The notes under the pieces: model-generated | What the model saw: only the letters and a program-made list of their open reading frames with translations | What the model was told of the DNA's origin: nothing | The model's database searches: none | Program-made: the position numbers and the translations under genes | Part shown: positions 13,839 through 17,581 of the stretch, one piece after another | Layout of the letters: every line of letters starts with the position of its first letter | Position numbering within the stretch: position 1 is the first letter of the stretch | From: Ramicandelaber brevisporus | Lineage: Eukaryota; Kickxellomycota; Ramicandelaberales; Ramicandelaberaceae | Assembly: GCA_025201865.1 (NCBI GenBank) | Contig: MU603018.1 | Location: 1,918 to 19,498, forward strand | Length of the DNA: 17,581 nt | Direction of reading: 5' to 3'

Positions 13839-16370
13839 ATGAACTCATACAGGACTCGCGGCATCAACAGCGGTGTCAGCAACGAGCGGCAAACGCCTTC
13901 TGCTTCCAAATCTGCAGGTGCTGTTCAACAATCAAGCAACTCTGCATCGTCGGCGTCGATGAGCGTTGTAGCACAAGCTCGGCAAACCGTTCGACTTGAT
14001 CGCTCCAAAGGTGTCTCATTATGGCCCGACACGCCAGCGGCATCATCATCGCCATCGCTCTCTTCGTCGTCGCCACATCAACAGCAAACACCGTCAGTAA
14101 GCTCGCTGTTTCCCTTAGTCCTAGTCAACGGCCCAGAGCCAAGTACGCCAGCGCTGGCAATTTGCTTCACAACAGCCAGGTTCTATCATGCATCCACTCC
14201 TACTCTCGAATCAGCTGCTGGCGGCAACAATGATGCAGAGGTGGACTCGGATGCTGGGCTGGGACGTGCAATATTGGCAGATCAACGTGGCTTGTTGTAC
14301 ATGCTGGATATGGGCTCAAACATATGTCGACCAATTACACTTTCACCAGCAGCAGCAGCAGCAACTGTAAATATCACAAGCAGCAACAGACGCGAGAGTT
14401 TAACGGGAATACGAAACAACACAATCACAATTGTTCCAAGTGCAATCAGCAGTGCTGCATTGGCGTGTTTCCCAAACAATAATGACAATGACGATGATGA
14501 TGACCGGTTTGGAGAAGCTGGTGAGTCTTCAATGTATGCAATTGTGGCTTACACCAACAGTTCAGTTGCACTGATTGACGTGTCTAATAATCGCGTGCTT
14601 GGATACACATCGGGTGGTGTGCACACTGCATCTGTGCATTCAGTGGCAGTTTCCGAAGAATATCGACTGTGCATTACAGCATCTCGCTGCGAAGTTGCTG
14701 TATGGGACGTCACAGTTTGGGAAGCCATGCACATTTTGAAAGCAGAGGGCGACTTTGCAGCCATTCTGCATGCAACAATCTGCACATTGATCGTTCCAGA
14801 CATTGATGATGACGGCAATGATAATGGACGGACTTATTATCAGCCAATCGTAGTGGCAGTATTTGCAAACAATACAATTATTGCTTGGGATGCATTGACA
14901 TTTGACAAGCTGTGGAGTGTGACAGCGCCTCCGCCATCAACTGACGGATTCACCTCGTCTACAGCAACCCATGCGAGTAGCTCTGGACAGAATATTACAA
15001 AGTTTGCAATGTCATCTGATGGTAGATTGCTGGCAGCCGGTGGAAAGACATCTTCGGTGTATGTTTGGGATACAGCTATTGATGCCGTTGATACTATTGA
15101 CGCTGTTGACGTTGTTGGTGATCAGAAGCATCATGTTTTGCCAACGAAACGTCGTCAAACATCAACCAGTTACGAGTCGTCAAAGTCACGCCGACTGAGC
15201 GATACTGGAAGCAACCAAAGCCAGCACAGTAATAATAGCTCACGACGTGAACGAGCTAACCCCAGCCGAAACCACAGCACGAGTGTAAATCGTCGAGCTA
15301 GCGCTCCAGCTCGCGATAACCATTCCCACTCTCAGAACATGTCTGAGCCACATTTGTACCACTCAAACCGCCAACACCACGCTTTACCCACCCACCAGTT
15401 CACCAGTTCCTTGTTTGCCGATGGCATCCTCAGCTTGCGGTTTGTACCTGACTCCACATTCATTCTAGTGCTGACGCTCACCGGTCGTTTGATTGCGTTG
15501 GACACAAACAGCAGCATGGTGGCAGAGAGTAAATTGAGGCGAGCGGTATCGGATGTCGACATTTCACCCTGTGGCCGGTTCTTGATGGTGGTGCCAATGT
15601 TCAAGTCGAGTGAGATTGTGGTCATGATTATGTCAGAGGCATTTGGCACGTGGAGGAACATTGCTAATGAGAAGAATGAGCAATCGAGTCAGACTGCACG
15701 GAGGAGGGCAGATGCCGACAATGGTGATAGCGGTAGCGATGTAGTGGAAGTATCGGACAATGAAGATGCTTCTGCTGAGCAACAAAAGAAGAAGCAGCAG
15801 AATAATCACCACCATCAACAACAACAACAACAACGGATGGAGCAAGTTCAATCACCCTTGCGGCGAGCTTTGCGATCCGATGCCATGGCAGCTCAAAACA
15901 TTCAACAAGAGCAATCATCAACCAGTAGTAGTACTATCTCAAACTATGGTCGCCACAGCAAGCCATCGATCACAGTTGCCAAGACGACGGCTGCAGAACG
16001 ACTTGCGCGTGCCAACACATCATTGCCAGCACCTAGCACATCGTCTATCTTTCGCCCTTCAGCAGCTACAGCGGCTGCAGCAACCGCGGCTGCCTTCGTT
16101 CCTATCCGGTCGACTGCTATCCAATCAAAGATTCCAGCCAAGCCACCTCCAGCAAATGCATCATCTTTTGCCGCTGCATCTAAAACATTTACTACACCAA
16201 CAACGGCAGCAGCAGCAGCAACAGCGTCCGGCTCGGCTCCACTACCTGCTCGTGTACTGAATCAATCGGAGCGCACACAGTTTGGCAAGATTGTACGCGA
16301 AGAAGATGAACTCACTCGGCGGTATCTGGATAAGGTTCCCAAGAATGTCCGAGATGCCTTTTACCGGTAA
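13839..16370 (+). CDS. WD40-repeat protein related to TBC1D31, lacking a TBC domain
   Basis: Predicted 843-residue protein. The N-terminal 90 residues are disordered and Ser/Gln-rich. From about 90 to 415 come WD40 blades: SVALIDVSNNRVLGYTSG, SVHSVAVSEEYRLCITASRC then VAVWDV, NNTIIAWDALTFDKLWSV, and ITKFAMSSDGRLLAAGGKTS then VYVWD. A Ser/Arg/His-rich insert (about 425-525) interrupts the propeller. It resumes with ILSLRFVPDSTFILVLTLTG and VSDVDISPCGRFLMVV. The order and wording of these blades resemble animal TBC1D31 (WDR67), a centrosomal / centriolar-satellite protein. A 200-residue low-complexity tail (Gln, Ala, Ser) follows. The last 40 residues are ordered again: FGKIVREEDELTRRYLDKVP, ending KNVRDAFYR. 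That end could correspond to the opening motif of a TBC domain, but the rest of the domain and the coiled coil are absent. The first ATG of the frame is 13839. Propeller call is firm, TBC1D31 relationship moderately so. Confidence 0.75.
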   Translation: MNSYRTRGINSGVSNERQTPSASKSAGAVQQSSNSASSASMSVVAQARQTVRLDRSKGVSLWPDTPAASSSPSLSSSSPHQQQTPSVSSLFPLVLVNGPEPSTPALAICFTTARFYHASTPTLESAAGGNNDAEVDSDAGLGRAILADQRGLLYMLDMGSNICRPITLSPAAAAATVNITSSNRRESLTGIRNNTITIVPSAISSAALACFPNNNDNDDDDDRFGEAGESSMYAIVAYTNSSVALIDVSNNRVLGYTSGGVHTASVHSVAVSEEYRLCITASRCEVAVWDVTVWEAMHILKAEGDFAAILHATICTLIVPDIDDDGNDNGRTYYQPIVVAVFANNTIIAWDALTFDKLWSVTAPPPSTDGFTSSTATHASSSGQNITKFAMSSDGRLLAAGGKTSSVYVWDTAIDAVDTIDAVDVVGDQKHHVLPTKRRQTSTSYESSKSRRLSDTGSNQSQHSNNSSRRERANPSRNHSTSVNRRASAPARDNHSHSQNMSEPHLYHSNRQHHALPTHQFTSSLFADGILSLRFVPDSTFILVLTLTGRLIALDTNSSMVAESKLRRAVSDVDISPCGRFLMVVPMFKSSEIVVMIMSEAFGTWRNIANEKNEQSSQTARRRADADNGDSGSDVVEVSDNEDASAEQQKKKQQNNHHHQQQQQQRMEQVQSPLRRALRSDAMAAQNIQQEQSSTSSSTISNYGRHSKPSITVAKTTAAERLARANTSLPAPSTSSIFRPSAATAAAATAAAFVPIRSTAIQSKIPAKPPPANASSFAAASKTFTTPTTAAAAATASGSAPLPARVLNQSERTQFGKIVREEDELTRRYLDKVPKNVRDAFYR

Positions 16371-16432
16371 ATTATGAGTAGCGTTAAGTATAATAGCTAA
16401 AGTATTATTAAAAAAATGAACAAACAAAATGA

Positions 16433-16438
16433 AATAAA
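16433..16438 (+). terminator. AATAAA polyadenylation signal of the WD40 gene
   Basis: A canonical AATAAA lies 62 bases after the WD40 stop codon, in the 164-base gap before the convergent gene. It is the only clear canonical signal I found downstream of a plus-strand gene in this window. Confidence 0.5.
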
Positions 16439-16534
16439 GGACAATGATACTGAATGACTAAGTGTAAAAAAAGGAGGGACAGATAATCATATAATGTGAT
16501 GAAAGAAAGAATGGTGATATGAAAAAGTAATAAC

Positions 16535-17581
16535 TTACTTGCGACGTGAGCGAGTTGCACGAGTGGTTACAGCTGGCTCTGGTTCGATAACTTGGGTGGT
16601 GGCAGCAGCAGCACGACCCCGTCTCTTGGCAACAGGTGCTGGTGCTGGCTCAGGTTCAGGCTCTGGCTCAGGTTCAGGTTCGGCTGGCTTGGTCTTTGCC
16701 GAACGGCCACGCTTCTTGACTGGAGCTTCTTCAACTGGCTCAGGCTCCGGTACAGGTTCAGGCTCTTCGACAACTGTAGCCTTCTTTGCTGTGCGACCGC
16801 GCTTCTTTGGCGGCTCAGCTTCGACAACTGGCTCAACAGCAGCCTGCTCCTCAGGCTCGGCCTCCAGAGCACGCTTGCGACGACCCTTACCAACAGTTGG
16901 TGCCACAGGTTCAGACTCCTCTTGAGGCTCAGGCTCAGGCTCAGCTGCCTTCTTCTTGCCACGGCCACCGCGTTTTGGCTGCTCAACAACTTCTGGCTCC
17001 GGCTGTTGTTCTGGCTCTGGTTCTGGTTCTGGTACAGCAGCCTTCTTTGCACGACCACGCTTGGGTTTCTCAATGACAGCTTCAGGCTCTGGCTCTTGAA
17101 CAGGCTCTGGAACTGGCTCAGGCTCGGCCGCCTTCTTCTTGCCACGACCGCCGCGCTTCGGTTGCTCAACAACGGCAACTTCTTCTGGCTCGGGCTCTGG
17201 CTCCGGCTCTGGTTCCGGCTCGACCACCTTCTTGCGACCACGGCCACCACGCTTGGTTGGAGCTGGAACTGGCTCTGGTTCAGACTCGGGCTGTGGTTCA
17301 GGCTCAGGCTCTGGTTCTGGTTCGTCAGCTTTCTTCTTTCTACCACCGCGCTTTGCCGGAACCGGTTGCTCTTCTTCTTCTTCAACGACAGCGGCGTGTT
17401 CCGGCTCAGTATCCTTCTTGCGGCGACCACCACGCTTGGCTGGCGCTGGAACTGGAGCTGGTTCTTCAACAGCTGGCTCAGGCTCAGCTTCTGGCTCAAC
17501 AACCGCGGCCTTTGCCTTGCGACCAACCTTGCGCTTTGGTGGCTCAGCAACAACTTCTGGCTCAGGTTCAGGCTCAGGCTC
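16535..17581 (-). CDS. Partial modular Glu-Pro / Lys-Arg-Gly-Arg repeat protein (possible AT-hook-like DNA binder)
   Basis: The frame is open from the right edge to a TAA at 16537-16535: 348 residues, with the N-terminus outside the window. It is built almost entirely of two alternating parts: acidic Glu-Pro strings and about twelve short basic cores. The cores are [64 protein letters not shown], a second [53 protein letters not shown] and a terminal TRATRSRRK. The cores resemble AT-hooks (Gly-Arg flanked by Lys/Arg) but lack the central Gly-Arg-Pro, so minor-groove binding is a guess; a chromatin or nucleolar role is plausible. No globular domain is visible. The GTG at 17227 is an internal Val codon, not the start. 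Codons favour AAG and CGC/CGT. It is convergent with the WD40 gene. Confidence 0.8.
   Translation of the reverse strand, partial: EPEPEPEPEVVAEPPKRKVGRKAKAAVVEPEAEPEPAVEEPAPVPAPAKRGGRRKKDTEPEHAAVVEEEEEQPVPAKRGGRKKKADEPEPEPEPEPQPESEPEPVPAPTKRGGRGRKKVVEPEPEPEPEPEPEEVAVVEQPKRGGRGKKKAAEPEPVPEPVQEPEPEAVIEKPKRGRAKKAAVPEPEPEPEQQPEPEVVEQPKRGGRGKKKAAEPEPEPQEESEPVAPTVGKGRRKRALEAEPEEQAAVEPVVEAEPPKKRGRTAKKATVVEEPEPVPEPEPVEEAPVKKRGRSAKTKPAEPEPEPEPEPEPAPAPVAKRRGRAAAATTQVIEPEPAVTTRATRSRRK
16943..17174 (-). repeat. Internal duplicated module in the EP/KRGR protein
   Basis: The 48-base segments 16943-16990 and 17126-17173 encode the same 16 residues ([16 protein letters not shown]), 61 codons apart. They differ at seven bases, all silent by my reading. 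They are the two most similar of about twelve basic modules. Confidence 0.8.

Noticed and set aside
16360-16534. Intron after the WD40 stop that could restore a TBC domain
   Set aside because: Only 164 bases remain before a convergent gene and no TBC-like coding sequence is visible on the plus strand in the window.
16539-16925. Plus-strand Gly/Ser-rich frame opposite the EP/KRGR gene
   Set aside because: Gly-Ser repeats are the complement of the Glu-Pro codon repeats.
1-17581. Mobile element, prophage, CRISPR array or defence system
   Set aside because: No transposase, integrase, reverse transcriptase, terminal repeats or spaced direct repeats; all repeats seen are simple microsatellites or coding repeats.

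Overview
The window looks like gene-dense nuclear DNA from an intron-poor eukaryote. It carries one cytosolic ribosomal protein, an RNA polymerase I subunit, an Elongator subunit, a mitochondrial carrier, two F-box proteins, and abundant CAA/GAA/GTT-type microsatellites between genes. No gene needs an intron to give a full-length product. An RPA34-type Pol I subunit, two divergent F-box/leucine-rich genes and an UNC93-like transporter together suit an opisthokont, perhaps an early-diverging fungus. The TBC1D31-like propeller protein would fit a lineage that keeps or recently lost centrioles. The exact lineage is inference. Nothing here is bacterial, and I see no mobile element, tRNA, rRNA or CRISPR array.

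Layout: a partial unknown gene runs leftward off the left edge (1-142). Divergent from it is ELP6 (215-1171), which ends 31 bases from the end of a convergent PhzF/PBLD-like gene (1203-2189). A 1.1-kb microsatellite-rich gap leads to an UNC93-like transporter (3307-4662) and then the ribosomal protein eL42 gene (5267-5581). A His/Gly/Cys-rich protein of unknown function lies on the minus strand (5901-6920). It is separated by a 0.9-kb repeat-rich gap from a UCP-like mitochondrial carrier (7814-8920). Then come an F-box protein (9120-10643, minus), RPA34 (10874-11869, plus), a second F-box protein (11943-13631, minus), a TBC1D31-like WD40 protein without its TBC domain (13839-16370, plus), and a modular Glu-Pro / Lys-Arg-Gly-Arg protein running off the right edge (16535-17581, minus).

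Apart from UNC93 followed by eL42, strands alternate strictly, so promoters are shared in divergent pairs and 3' ends meet in convergent pairs. I see no operon-like pathway. eL42, RPA34 and ELP6 all belong broadly to translation capacity (ribosome, rRNA synthesis, tRNA wobble modification), but the grouping may be chance. The best second-look items are a natural Gln in eL42 at the cycloheximide-resistance position, a PhzF-family protein lacking the catalytic Glu, the TBC-less TBC1D31 relative, the modular acidic/basic protein, and the His/Cys-rich unknown.
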